From Arthrobacter sp. zg-Y919 (GTDB taxonomy: Bacteria > Actinomycetota > Actinomycetes > Actinomycetales > Micrococcaceae): a DNA stretch of 64,000 nucleotides. The stretch lies in NCBI RefSeq assembly GCF_030142045.1, contig NZ_CP126242.1, forward strand, positions 496,001 to 560,000. The letters are read 5' to 3'. The notes beneath the pieces were generated by a model. The model did not search any database and was not told the origin of the DNA. It saw only the letters and a program-made list of their open reading frames with translations. Below are positions 57,260 to 64,000 of the stretch, piece after piece (position 1 is the first letter of the stretch; each line of letters begins with the position of its first letter). A program made the translations under genes and the position numbers.

Positions 57260-59149
57260 ATGAGTATGGAAGGCGCAGCATGGGGTTCACTCATGCAGAT
57301 TTCGCGCGCGAAGGGCGTTGACGGCAAGATCTCGCGGGAAACCGTGAAACGGATTGTCCGTTTCGCCGCCCCGTACCGGAAACGTCTCCTCGGTTTCGTA
57401 CTGCTCTCCGTAGTGGGCGCGTTCCTAGCCGTGGCCACTCCTGTCCTGGCCGGGCAGGTGGTCAATTCCATTGTGGCCGGTACTGCCCCGGGTGTCGTGA
57501 CCCGGCTGGCACTGCTGATTGCCGCCGTCGCAGTAGCGGACGCCGCCGTCTCCCTGGCGACGCGCTGGTTCTCCTCCCGCATCGGCGAAAGCGTCATTCT
57601 GGACCTGCGCACCGCCGTCTTCGACCACGTCCAGAAGATGCCGATCGCCTTCTTTACCCGCACCCGGACGGGTGCCCTGGTGAGCCGGCTCAACAATGAC
57701 GTGATCGGCGCCCAGCAGGCCTTCAGCGGAACCCTCTCCGGGGTGGTGAGCAACGTCGTCGCCCTGATCCTCACCCTGATCGTGATGCTGGGGACCTCCT
57801 GGCAGGTGACGGTGCTGGCCATGCTGCTGCTTCCGGTGTTCCTGCTGCCGGCACGGCGGATGGGCGGCCGGCTCGCCGCACTGCGCCGGGAAGCCGCGAA
57901 CCACAACGCCTCCATGGGCACTCAGATGACCGAGCGGTTCTCCGCACCCGGTGCCACCCTGGTGAAGCTCTTCGGCCGGCCGGACGCCGAATCCCGTGAA
58001 TTCGCGGTGCGTGCCTCGCGGGTACGGGACATCGGCGTGAAGATGGCCATGATGCAGGCGGTCTTCGTGACCGCCCTGACGCTGGTGTCCGCCCTGGCCC
58101 TGGCCCTGGTTTACGGGTTGGGCGGCTATCTTGCCCTGAGCGGCAGCCTGAACACGGGCGACGTCGTGACCCTGGCACTGCTGCTGACCCGTCTGTACGC
58201 CCCGCTGACCTCCCTGGCCAACGCCCGGGTGGAGATCATGAGCGCCGTGGTGAGCTTCGAGCGGGTCTTCGAGATCCTGGACCTGCGGCCGCTGATCCGG
58301 GAGAAGGACTCGCCGGCACCGGTGCCTCAGGGCCCGCTGAGCGTGGAGTTCGACGACGTCCGGTTCGCCTATCCCACCGCGGACAAGGTGTCCCTCGCGT
58401 CCCTCGAGGACGTGGCGGTGCTGGACAACCGCGGGGGCGAGGAAGTCCTGCACGGGGTGTCTTTCCGGGTGGAACCCGGGCAGACCGTGGCCCTGGTGGG
58501 GACCTCGGGTGCGGGAAAGTCGACCATCGCCCAGCTGCTGGCACGGCTGTACGACGTCGATTCGGGCGCCGTGCGCTTCTCCGGTACCGATGTGCGGGAC
58601 CTGGGTTTTGCCGGCATCCGGCAGGCGCTGGGCATGGTGACCCAGGATGGGCACCTGTTCCACGAAACCATCCGCGCCAACCTGCTACTGGCCCGCCCCG
58701 AAGCCAGCGAAGACGAAGTCTGGGACGCCCTGCGCCGGGCCCGGCTGGAGGACATGGTGCGTTCCCTGCCGGACGGGCTGGAGACGATGGTGGGGGAGCG
58801 CGGCTACCGGCTCTCCGGCGGTGAGCGCCAGCGCATGACCATTGCCCGGCTGCTGCTCGCCCAGCCGCGGATCGTGATCCTGGACGAAGCGACTGCGGCC
58901 CTGGACTCCACCTCTGAAGCCGCGGTCCAGGCGGCCCTCGGTGAGGCGCTGCAGGGACGCACCGCCGTCGTTATTGCGCACCGGCTGTCCACCATCCGCA
59001 ATGCGGACCGCATCCTGGTGATCGAAGGCGGACAGATCGCCGAACAGGGCACGCATACCCAGCTCCTGGAGCAGGGCGGGCGGTACGCGGAGCTGTACAA
59101 CACGCAGTTCGCGGTGGCAGGGGAGCGGGACGCCGCGGGCCGTCCCTGA
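57260..59149 (+). CDS. ABC exporter, fused membrane and ATPase domains
   Basis: The 629-residue half-transporter has a six-helix membrane domain (about 40-330, with the FFTRTRTGALVSRLNNDV coupling region) and an ATPase domain with Walker A GTSGAGKST (414-422), signature LSGGERQ (518-524), Walker B IVILDEAT and the switch His in VVIAHRLST. It likely works as a homodimer in multidrug or lipid export. The ATG at 57260 follows GGAGG; TAAGCT near 57226 is a candidate -10. Confidence 0.93.
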   Translation: MSMEGAAWGSLMQISRAKGVDGKISRETVKRIVRFAAPYRKRLLGFVLLSVVGAFLAVATPVLAGQVVNSIVAGTAPGVVTRLALLIAAVAVADAAVSLATRWFSSRIGESVILDLRTAVFDHVQKMPIAFFTRTRTGALVSRLNNDVIGAQQAFSGTLSGVVSNVVALILTLIVMLGTSWQVTVLAMLLLPVFLLPARRMGGRLAALRREAANHNASMGTQMTERFSAPGATLVKLFGRPDAESREFAVRASRVRDIGVKMAMMQAVFVTALTLVSALALALVYGLGGYLALSGSLNTGDVVTLALLLTRLYAPLTSLANARVEIMSAVVSFERVFEILDLRPLIREKDSPAPVPQGPLSVEFDDVRFAYPTADKVSLASLEDVAVLDNRGGEEVLHGVSFRVEPGQTVALVGTSGAGKSTIAQLLARLYDVDSGAVRFSGTDVRDLGFAGIRQALGMVTQDGHLFHETIRANLLLARPEASEDEVWDALRRARLEDMVRSLPDGLETMVGERGYRLSGGERQRMTIARLLLAQPRIVILDEATAALDSTSEAAVQAALGEALQGRTAVVIAHRLSTIRNADRILVIEGGQIAEQGTHTQLLEQGGRYAELYNTQFAVAGERDAAGRP

Positions 59150-59152
59150 CCG

Positions 59153-59899
59153 TCACGGAATGCCGTGCTCCTGCACGTTCCGGTAGTACTCCTGCAGGGT
59201 CAGGTCCCGGGCCGCTTCCCGGTCCAGGACAAACACGGCGTCCGGATGCAGCTGGAGTACCGACGCCGGGCACATGCCGGCCAGCGGTCCTTCCACGGCG
59301 CTGGCCACCGCTGCGGCCTTAGCGGCACCCTGCGCCACCAGGATCACCCGGCGCGCCTCCAGGATGGTGCCCAGTCCCTGGGTGACGCAGTGCGTGGGCA
59401 CGCAGGATGCGTCGGAAAAGAAGCGGGCATTGTCCCTGCGCGTCGCGGACATCAGGGTCTTGACCCGGGTACGGGAGGCAAGCGACGACGTCGGCTCATT
59501 GAAACCGATGTGTCCGTTGCGTCCGATCCCGAGGATCTGCAGGTCGATCCCTCCGGCGGCGCGGATGGCGGCCTCGAAAGCGGTGCAGGCGGCGGCCAGG
59601 TCCGTTGCGCTGCCGTCGGGCACGTGGACGTTTTCCGGATCCAGTCCGAGGCGTTGGGTGACTTCCCGGTGGATCACCGCGTGGTAGCTTTCCGGATGCT
59701 CCGGCGCCAGGCCCACGTATTCGTCCAGCGCGGCGAGCCGGCTGCTGCGGTGGCGTTCCAGCACCTTGTAAAGGGACAACGGTGACGAGCCGGTGGCGAC
59801 GCCGAGGTTCCTGATCTGCCCTGCGTCGACACTCCGCAGGATTTCCCGGGCGGCATAGTCCCCCACGCCTGCGGGCGTCTCGAGGATGACAACGTGCAT
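59153..59899 (-). CDS. nagB: glucosamine-6-phosphate deaminase
   Basis: The 248-residue enzyme converts glucosamine-6-phosphate to fructose-6-phosphate and ammonia. Features are GVATGSSPLSLYK, the catalytic Asp in LDEYVGL and the active-site block GIGRNGHIGFNEP, which matches the Bacillus subtilis-type enzyme. I chose the ATG at 59899, where the conserved part starts; CATACT near 59925 on the minus strand is a candidate -10. It converges with the ABC gene with three bases between the stops. Confidence 0.93.
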   Translation of the reverse strand: MHVVILETPAGVGDYAAREILRSVDAGQIRNLGVATGSSPLSLYKVLERHRSSRLAALDEYVGLAPEHPESYHAVIHREVTQRLGLDPENVHVPDGSATDLAAACTAFEAAIRAAGGIDLQILGIGRNGHIGFNEPTSSLASRTRVKTLMSATRRDNARFFSDASCVPTHCVTQGLGTILEARRVILVAQGAAKAAAVASAVEGPLAGMCPASVLQLHPDAVFVLDREAARDLTLQEYYRNVQEHGIP

Positions 59900-60121
59900 C
59901 AGTGGATTCCTGCCCGGTTCTGGGAGTATGGTGCTGCTCCTCCGGATCGTCCCCCCGGTTCCTTCGGGAGCGGACGAAAAGTTGCTCAATGATGAACCCC
60001 CGGCGGAGTTGCTGTCCAGAGGCCAGGCACTACGCGGCTGCTGCGGGAGGACGGGCTGCCGGGAAACGCGCGTCGCAAACCGAAGCGGCGGTAAACACGG
60101 ATGCGGGGTTAAACAAAAATG

Positions 60122-60195
60122 TGCCCCCGGCCGGAATCGAACCGACGACCTGCCCTTTAGGAGAGGGCCGCTCTATCCTACTGAGCTACGAGGGC
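60122..60195 (-). tRNA. tRNA-Arg (anticodon CCT)
   Basis: The 74-base cloverleaf has acceptor GCCCTCG paired with CGGGGGC (one G-U), a D arm AGCTC...GAGC, an anticodon loop CTCCTAA giving anticodon CCT, and a T arm GGTTCGATTCC. The CCA end is not encoded. It is followed on the minus strand by CATTTTTG, a likely terminator tract. It reads the rare arginine codon AGG in this GC-rich genome. Confidence 0.95.
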
Positions 60196-60227
60196 GCACC
60201 CCCGGCTTCCCGGCGGGCGCTACCAGC

Positions 60228-60761
60228 TTACCCGTTTCTTCCGGCGGGCGTTTGCAGGCCGTGCGCGTCCGTGCCGGTACCCCCAACGGCACCGCCGTCG
60301 GGCTGCTGTGCTGCGATGTGCCGGGAGTAGCTCTCGCGGATGGCCTGCATAAAACCGAGGATGGTGCGCAGCTCAGTTTCCGTGTACCGGTTCATCACCT
60401 CGTCGGTGAGTGCGCCCAGGGGACCGAAGTAGGCGCCGGCAAGCTGCATGGCCAGCGGCTCGAAGTGCAGGGTGACCTTCCGGCGGTCCGCGTGGGTCCG
60501 GTTGCGGTGGATGTGGCCGATCCGCTCCAGCCTGTCGATCACTGCCGTGGTGGCGCCGGAGGAGGTTCCCAGCTGGTTGCTGAGCTGCCCGGCCGTGAGG
60601 GCCTGGTGCCGTATTTCCGCCTCCATGATGAGCACCAGTGCGCGCATGTCCGTGGCGTTGAGGCCGTGTGAGTGCGCAAAAGCGTCCGCGACACGCTGCC
60701 CGTCCAGGCTCATGCCGCGGAGTGCGTCCACAATATCCCGCCGTAGCTCCCGATCCTCCAC
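60228..60761 (-). CDS. MarR-family transcriptional regulator
   Basis: The 177-residue winged-helix regulator has the recognition segment LTAGQLSNQLGTSSGATTAV and the wing IDRLERIGHIHRNRTHADRR. It starts with GTG at 60761 and is divergent from the MMPL exporter across an 85-base region containing its likely operators. The typical role is ligand-responsive repression of the exporter and itself. Confidence 0.92.
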   Translation of the reverse strand: MEDRELRRDIVDALRGMSLDGQRVADAFAHSHGLNATDMRALVLIMEAEIRHQALTAGQLSNQLGTSSGATTAVIDRLERIGHIHRNRTHADRRKVTLHFEPLAMQLAGAYFGPLGALTDEVMNRYTETELRTILGFMQAIRESYSRHIAAQQPDGGAVGGTGTDAHGLQTPAGRNG

Positions 60762-60784
60762 AGCCCAATAGTAACTGGGAGTTG

Positions 60785-60842
60785 AAGTATCTCGATAGCT
60801 GAGATACTTTCAAGCAGAGATACTTACGTCACTGGGAGATAC
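60785..60842. promoter_or_regulatory. multi-site MarR operator
   Basis: A perfect dyad AAGTATCTC (60785-60793)-N7-GAGATACTT (60801-60809) is followed by further direct copies GAGATACTT (60817-60825) and GAGATAC (60836-60842). The first pair is a textbook MarR dyad. The extra copies extend to five bases before the MMPL ATG, overlapping its ribosome site GGGAG. GATACT in the dyad could also serve as a -10. Confidence 0.8.
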
Positions 60843-60846
60843 GCAC

Positions 60847-62976
60847 ATGTACGCAGGAATAGTGAAGAACGCCAAGTCGGCGTGGATCACGCTGCTGATC
60901 GGGGTGGCTGTCATCGTCGGCCTGTTCGCCCTGCCGGCTCAGGAAAACGACAGCACCGACGTGGGCGGACTGAATGACAAGTACCAGTCCGCCCAGGTGG
61001 CCGACCTGCTGCAGGAGTTCCCTGACGCGCAGGAATCCTCCGCCATTGTGGTGATCTCCCGTGAGGACGGGAACCCGCTGACCGACGCGGACACCGCGTC
61101 AATCCCGGAGATCAACGCGGCCGCCACGGAGGCGGGTGCCTCAGGCCCGCCGCCGCAGGTCCCGCCGGTGGTTTCGGAGAATAAGCTCGTGGCCATTGTT
61201 CCGCTGACGCTGCAGGCCGCAGCCGACGACGGCGATGCCGTCTCCGCGGAGGTCGAGGATCTGCGCAGCGCGGTTGCCGATGCTGCTCCGGAGGGCGTCA
61301 AGGCGGAACTGACCGGCGGGGCAGCGTTCAGCGCCGACCTTGCAGGGGTGTTCTCCGGTGCCAACTTCGTGCTGCTGACTGTCACCGCCGGCGTCGTCGC
61401 CGTACTGCTGCTGATCACCTACCGGTCGCCGTGGCTCTGGATCGTGCCGCTGGCGATTGTCGGCGCCATTGAACAGCTCGCAGCGAAGGTGGTGGACCTG
61501 CTGGCCCCCGCCACCGGAATCACGGTGGATCCGTCTGCCGTGGGCATTACGAGCGTCCTGGTGTTTGGTGCCGCAACCAACTACGCCCTGCTGCTGATTG
61601 CCCGGTACCGGGAGGAACTGCGCGTCCACGATTCCGTGTACGAGGCCATGGGCAAGGCCCTCATCCGCACCCGCGAGGCCATCATTGCCAGCGGCGGCAC
61701 CGTCATCCTGGCCCTGCTCACCCTGCTGTTCGCCGACACCCAGAGCTACCGCGGCCTCGGTTTCTCCGCCGCCATCGGCATTGTCCTCGCCATCTTCAGC
61801 GCCTTGTTCCTGCTCCCCGTCGCGTTGGTGCTGCTGGGACGCAAGCTGTTCTGGCCGTTCGTGCCCAAGGTGGGGGACCCGGCCAAGGAAGGCAAGTTCT
61901 GGGGCCGCCTCGGCGAAGCCACTGCCCGCCGGCCCAAAACCATCGCGGGCAGCGCCGTCATTGTGCTGCTGGCCCTGGGCAGCGCCCTGTTCACCCTGCA
62001 GATCGGGCTAAGCGAAAACGAACAGTTCCGCGACGAGCCGCAGGCGGTCACCGCTGCGGAAACCCTCTCCGAAGGCTTCCCCGCCGGCTCCTCCTCACCC
62101 GTGACCGTACTGGTCGATACCGAAGCGGCGGACGACGCCGTCGCGCAGCTGGCCGGCCTCGAAGGCGTCACTACAGCGACTGCCGGCACCGAGCATGACG
62201 GACGCACCCGGGTGGAACTGATCACCGGCTACGAGGCAGGCACCGACGAAGCGAACACCTTCATCACAGACCTCCGCGCGGACCTGGCCGGGGAGGACTA
62301 CGAGGCGCTGGTGGGCGGTGAAGCGGCCGAGCGGGTGGACCAGCTGGCTGCAAACCAGCACGACACGGTCCTCGTGGGCACCTCGGTGATTGTCCTGGTG
62401 TTCCTGGTCCTGATGATCCTGCTGCGTTCCCTGGTGGCACCTGTGCTGCTGGTCGCGTCGGTGCTGCTGACATTCCTGGCCGCGACCGGGCTGAGCTGGC
62501 TGTTGTTCGAGAACGTGCTGGACTTCCCCGCCATGGACGTCCAGACGCTGCTCTACTCGTTCCTGTTCCTGGTGGCTCTGGGCGTGGACTACAACATCTT
62601 CCTGACCACCCGGGCCCGGGAAAACGCGGCCTCGATGGGAACGAAGCAGGGCATGCTGGCGGCCCTGCGCTCCACCGGCGGGGTGATCACCAGCGCCGGC
62701 ATCCTGCTGGCCGCCGTCTTTGCCGTGCTGGGCGTGCTTCCGCTGGTGACCCTGACCCAGGTGGGCATCATCGTGGCCATCGGCGTCCTGTTCGACACCC
62801 TGCTGGTGCGGACCGTAGTGGTCCCGGCCCTAACCTTTGTCCTGGGCGACAAGTTCTGGTGGCCGTCCAACCCGGCTGGTAAAGACGGACGCCACGGACG
62901 CCACCAGGCTGAGCCCCAGCAGGACCCAGCGGGCGACGGTCAGCGCAGCGGCCAGGGCGGCATCACCGCCCGTTAG
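60847..62976 (+). CDS. MMPL/RND-family exporter
   Basis: The 709-residue transporter has the duplicated MMPL arrangement: an N-terminal helix (SAWITLLIGVAVIVGLFALP), a large extracytoplasmic domain, helices with GAATNYALLLIARYREELR (the MMPL motif), and a second half with VDYNIFLTTRARENAAS. The ATG at 60847 follows GGGAG. The last 45 residues after LGDKFWWPSNP are hydrophilic and lie opposite the 3' end of the minus-strand gene. MMPL proteins export lipids or drugs; here a MarR-controlled drug efflux pump is the likely role. Confidence 0.92.
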   Translation: MYAGIVKNAKSAWITLLIGVAVIVGLFALPAQENDSTDVGGLNDKYQSAQVADLLQEFPDAQESSAIVVISREDGNPLTDADTASIPEINAAATEAGASGPPPQVPPVVSENKLVAIVPLTLQAAADDGDAVSAEVEDLRSAVADAAPEGVKAELTGGAAFSADLAGVFSGANFVLLTVTAGVVAVLLLITYRSPWLWIVPLAIVGAIEQLAAKVVDLLAPATGITVDPSAVGITSVLVFGAATNYALLLIARYREELRVHDSVYEAMGKALIRTREAIIASGGTVILALLTLLFADTQSYRGLGFSAAIGIVLAIFSALFLLPVALVLLGRKLFWPFVPKVGDPAKEGKFWGRLGEATARRPKTIAGSAVIVLLALGSALFTLQIGLSENEQFRDEPQAVTAAETLSEGFPAGSSSPVTVLVDTEAADDAVAQLAGLEGVTTATAGTEHDGRTRVELITGYEAGTDEANTFITDLRADLAGEDYEALVGGEAAERVDQLAANQHDTVLVGTSVIVLVFLVLMILLRSLVAPVLLVASVLLTFLAATGLSWLLFENVLDFPAMDVQTLLYSFLFLVALGVDYNIFLTTRARENAASMGTKQGMLAALRSTGGVITSAGILLAAVFAVLGVLPLVTLTQVGIIVAIGVLFDTLLVRTVVVPALTFVLGDKFWWPSNPAGKDGRHGRHQAEPQQDPAGDGQRSGQGGITAR

Positions 62977-63474
62977 TTCGGCGGCGCCGAGGGCATTGTC
63001 GATGGCAATGTTCTCCCAAAGGTCGGCCACCACAAAGAGGATCGGCGCACTGAAGAACACCCAGCGCAGCATCCGGCGCTGGGTGTTCAGCCCGATGATC
63101 AGCAGCCAGGTCAGTCCGAAGACCAAGGGAAAGAGCGTCCCGGCAGTCTTGTGCACGTAGCTGAGTTGGCCCAGGGCATCCGCGTCCATGGCGGCACGCA
63201 GGTCCGCCAGATGGTCCTGACCGTAGCCGAAGACCAGCGAATCGGGCATGGCCAATCCGTCGGCGAGCTGGCTCAGCTGGCCCAGCACCAGCAGGTGCAG
63301 GTACCAGAACAGGAACAGCGTGGTCACGACGCCGGCAATAACCACGAGTCCGGGACTGCTCTTGCCCTGCGGGCGCTGGCCCGGGGCGGTGTTCGCTGTC
63401 CCCGGGACACCCGTGCGGGGAGATCCGGCGTCGGGTCCGTGTTTGGCAGCGCGCTGTGCGGCGGTTTTTCCCAT
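62830..63474 (-). CDS. multi-helix membrane protein of unknown function
   Basis: The 214-residue protein has a polar N-terminus of about 40 residues and four hydrophobic segments (SPGLVVIAGVVTTLFLFWYL, TLFPLVFGLTWLLIIGLN, a third near WVFFSAPILFVVADLWENIA, and a fourth near ARWVLLGLSLVASVASVFTS). I do not recognise the family. Its last 147 bases overlap the 3' end of the MMPL gene on the other strand. The helix pattern in the overlap supports it as real coding sequence. Confidence 0.72.
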   Translation of the reverse strand: MGKTAAQRAAKHGPDAGSPRTGVPGTANTAPGQRPQGKSSPGLVVIAGVVTTLFLFWYLHLLVLGQLSQLADGLAMPDSLVFGYGQDHLADLRAAMDADALGQLSYVHKTAGTLFPLVFGLTWLLIIGLNTQRRMLRWVFFSAPILFVVADLWENIAIDNALGAAELTGGDAALAAALTVARWVLLGLSLVASVASVFTSRVGRPPELVAQDKG

Positions 63475-63566
63475 AGGTACAGTATGGCCGCACTGCTCCC
63501 GGAGCCCCGGAAGCCGGCCTCCGCGCGCCTGTCCCGGACGCAGCCAGGCGACTACGCTGGTGGGTT

Positions 63567-64000
63567 ATGAGTGCCGTTGCGTCCCCCGAAGACTTGTTCC
63601 TTGCCGCTGACCTGGTGCGGGAAGCCGGGCAGCTGGCCCTGCGTATGCGGTCGGAGGGATTGACCGCCAGCGAGAAGACGTCGGTGTCCGACGTCGTGAC
63701 CGCCGCCGACCGAGAGGCCGAGGCCCTGGTGGTGAACCGGCTGCGCGAGCTGCGCCCCGACGACGGGATTGTGGGGGAGGAGGGTGCCAGCCATCAGGGC
63801 ACCTCGGGCAGGTCCTGGGTCATTGACCCAGTGGACGGCACCTACAACTTCTTCGCCGGATCCACCTACTGGTGTTCGGCCATCGCGCTGCGGGCCGACG
63901 CCGGGCCGCATGCCCTGCCCGGAGATCCGGATGTCCTGCTCGGCGCCATTTACCAGCCGCAGGAGGACCGGCTGTGGATCGGCGGCAAGGGCTTCCCGGC
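63567..64000 (+). CDS. inositol monophosphatase family protein, 3' end cut by window edge
   Basis: The first 144 residues of a magnesium-dependent phosphatase are visible: DVVTAADREAEALVVNRL, the metal ligand block VGEEGAS and the family signature WVIDPVDGTYNFFAGSTYWC. The family includes inositol monophosphatases, histidinol phosphatases and related enzymes, and the specific substrate cannot be chosen here. The ATG at 63567 has only a weak ribosome site (GGTGGG). The C-terminal half lies beyond the window. Confidence 0.88.
   Translation, partial: MSAVASPEDLFLAADLVREAGQLALRMRSEGLTASEKTSVSDVVTAADREAEALVVNRLRELRPDDGIVGEEGASHQGTSGRSWVIDPVDGTYNFFAGSTYWCSAIALRADAGPHALPGDPDVLLGAIYQPQEDRLWIGGKGFP

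Noticed and set aside
59540..59580. Loss of the catalytic Asp in NagB (GIGRNGH instead of GIGxDGH)
   Set aside because: The Bacillus subtilis-type NagB has the same GIGRNGHIGFNEP sequence as I recall it, so this is a normal family variant.

Overview
The window is ordinary chromosomal DNA from a high-GC Gram-positive actinobacterium. I read it as Arthrobacter sensu lato (Micrococcaceae). The grounds are strong G/C third-position bias, frequent GTG and TTG starts, GTGA and TGATG gene overlaps, actinobacterial families (DUF3263, DUF3027, LytR_C, WXG100, a ThrE-type exporter, XPB with its helicase-associated partner, DtxR/IdeR) and two c-di-AMP (ydaO-type) riboswitches in front of cell-wall hydrolase genes. 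I see no prophage, insertion sequence, CRISPR array, rRNA or replication origin. One tRNA is present, tRNA-Arg(CCT).

Layout. 1-3.7 kb: a translationally coupled minus-strand unit of a nucleoside hydrolase and two tandem near-identical MFS permeases, the second cut by the window edge. 4-6.7 kb: a small basic protein, a quinone-oxidoreductase-like dehydrogenase and an extended SDR gene that is frameshifted at a perfect 36-bp palindrome. 6.8-12.3 kb: a PLP-dependent cysteine desulfhydrase-like enzyme, a GNAT, a coiled-coil/membrane pair, a Pth2-like protein and a CynX-type permease. 12.3-17.4 kb: an SDR, an NhaA-DsbA fusion, a tyrosine phosphatase and a succinyl-CoA:acetate CoA-transferase. 17.4-24.6 kb: S4/HNH/DUF1540 genes, ZapE, a coiled-coil protein with a DoxX-like protein, a GH13 alpha-glucosidase with a LacI-type operator, and an aldo/keto reductase. 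24.7-31 kb: CHAD, MFS with C-terminal ABM-like domain, FemX-like and ThrE-like genes.

31-36.4 kb: siderophore-interacting protein and Ung, then DUF3263, LytR_C, cspA behind a CRP/GlxR-like box, and groEL behind two CIRCE elements. 36.4-43.6 kb: WXG100 protein, a two-component system, and XPB helicase with its partner. 43.9-47.4 kb: a second cold-shock protein, DUF3027, an MFS exporter and serC. 47.6-51.3 kb: a DtxR/IdeR regulator, then an envelope-remodelling block of M23 and two NlpC/P60 genes under two separate c-di-AMP riboswitches. 51.5-55.3 kb: HNH, mobA, DUF6457, moeA and fdhD, a molybdenum-cofactor/formate-dehydrogenase maturation block. 55.3-64 kb: a REC-GAF-histidine kinase, an ABC exporter, NagB, tRNA-Arg, a divergent MarR/MMPL pair around a multi-half-site operator, a membrane protein whose 3' end overlaps the MMPL gene, and an inositol-monophosphatase-family gene cut by the window edge.

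The genome looks fully functional here apart from the broken SDR. Nothing looks like a wholly new multi-gene system. The most interesting items are the paired riboswitch/hydrolase block, the palindrome-associated frameshift, the tandem permease duplication, the MarR operator array and the antiparallel MMPL overlap. All family assignments are from recognising the translated sequence; no database search was run.
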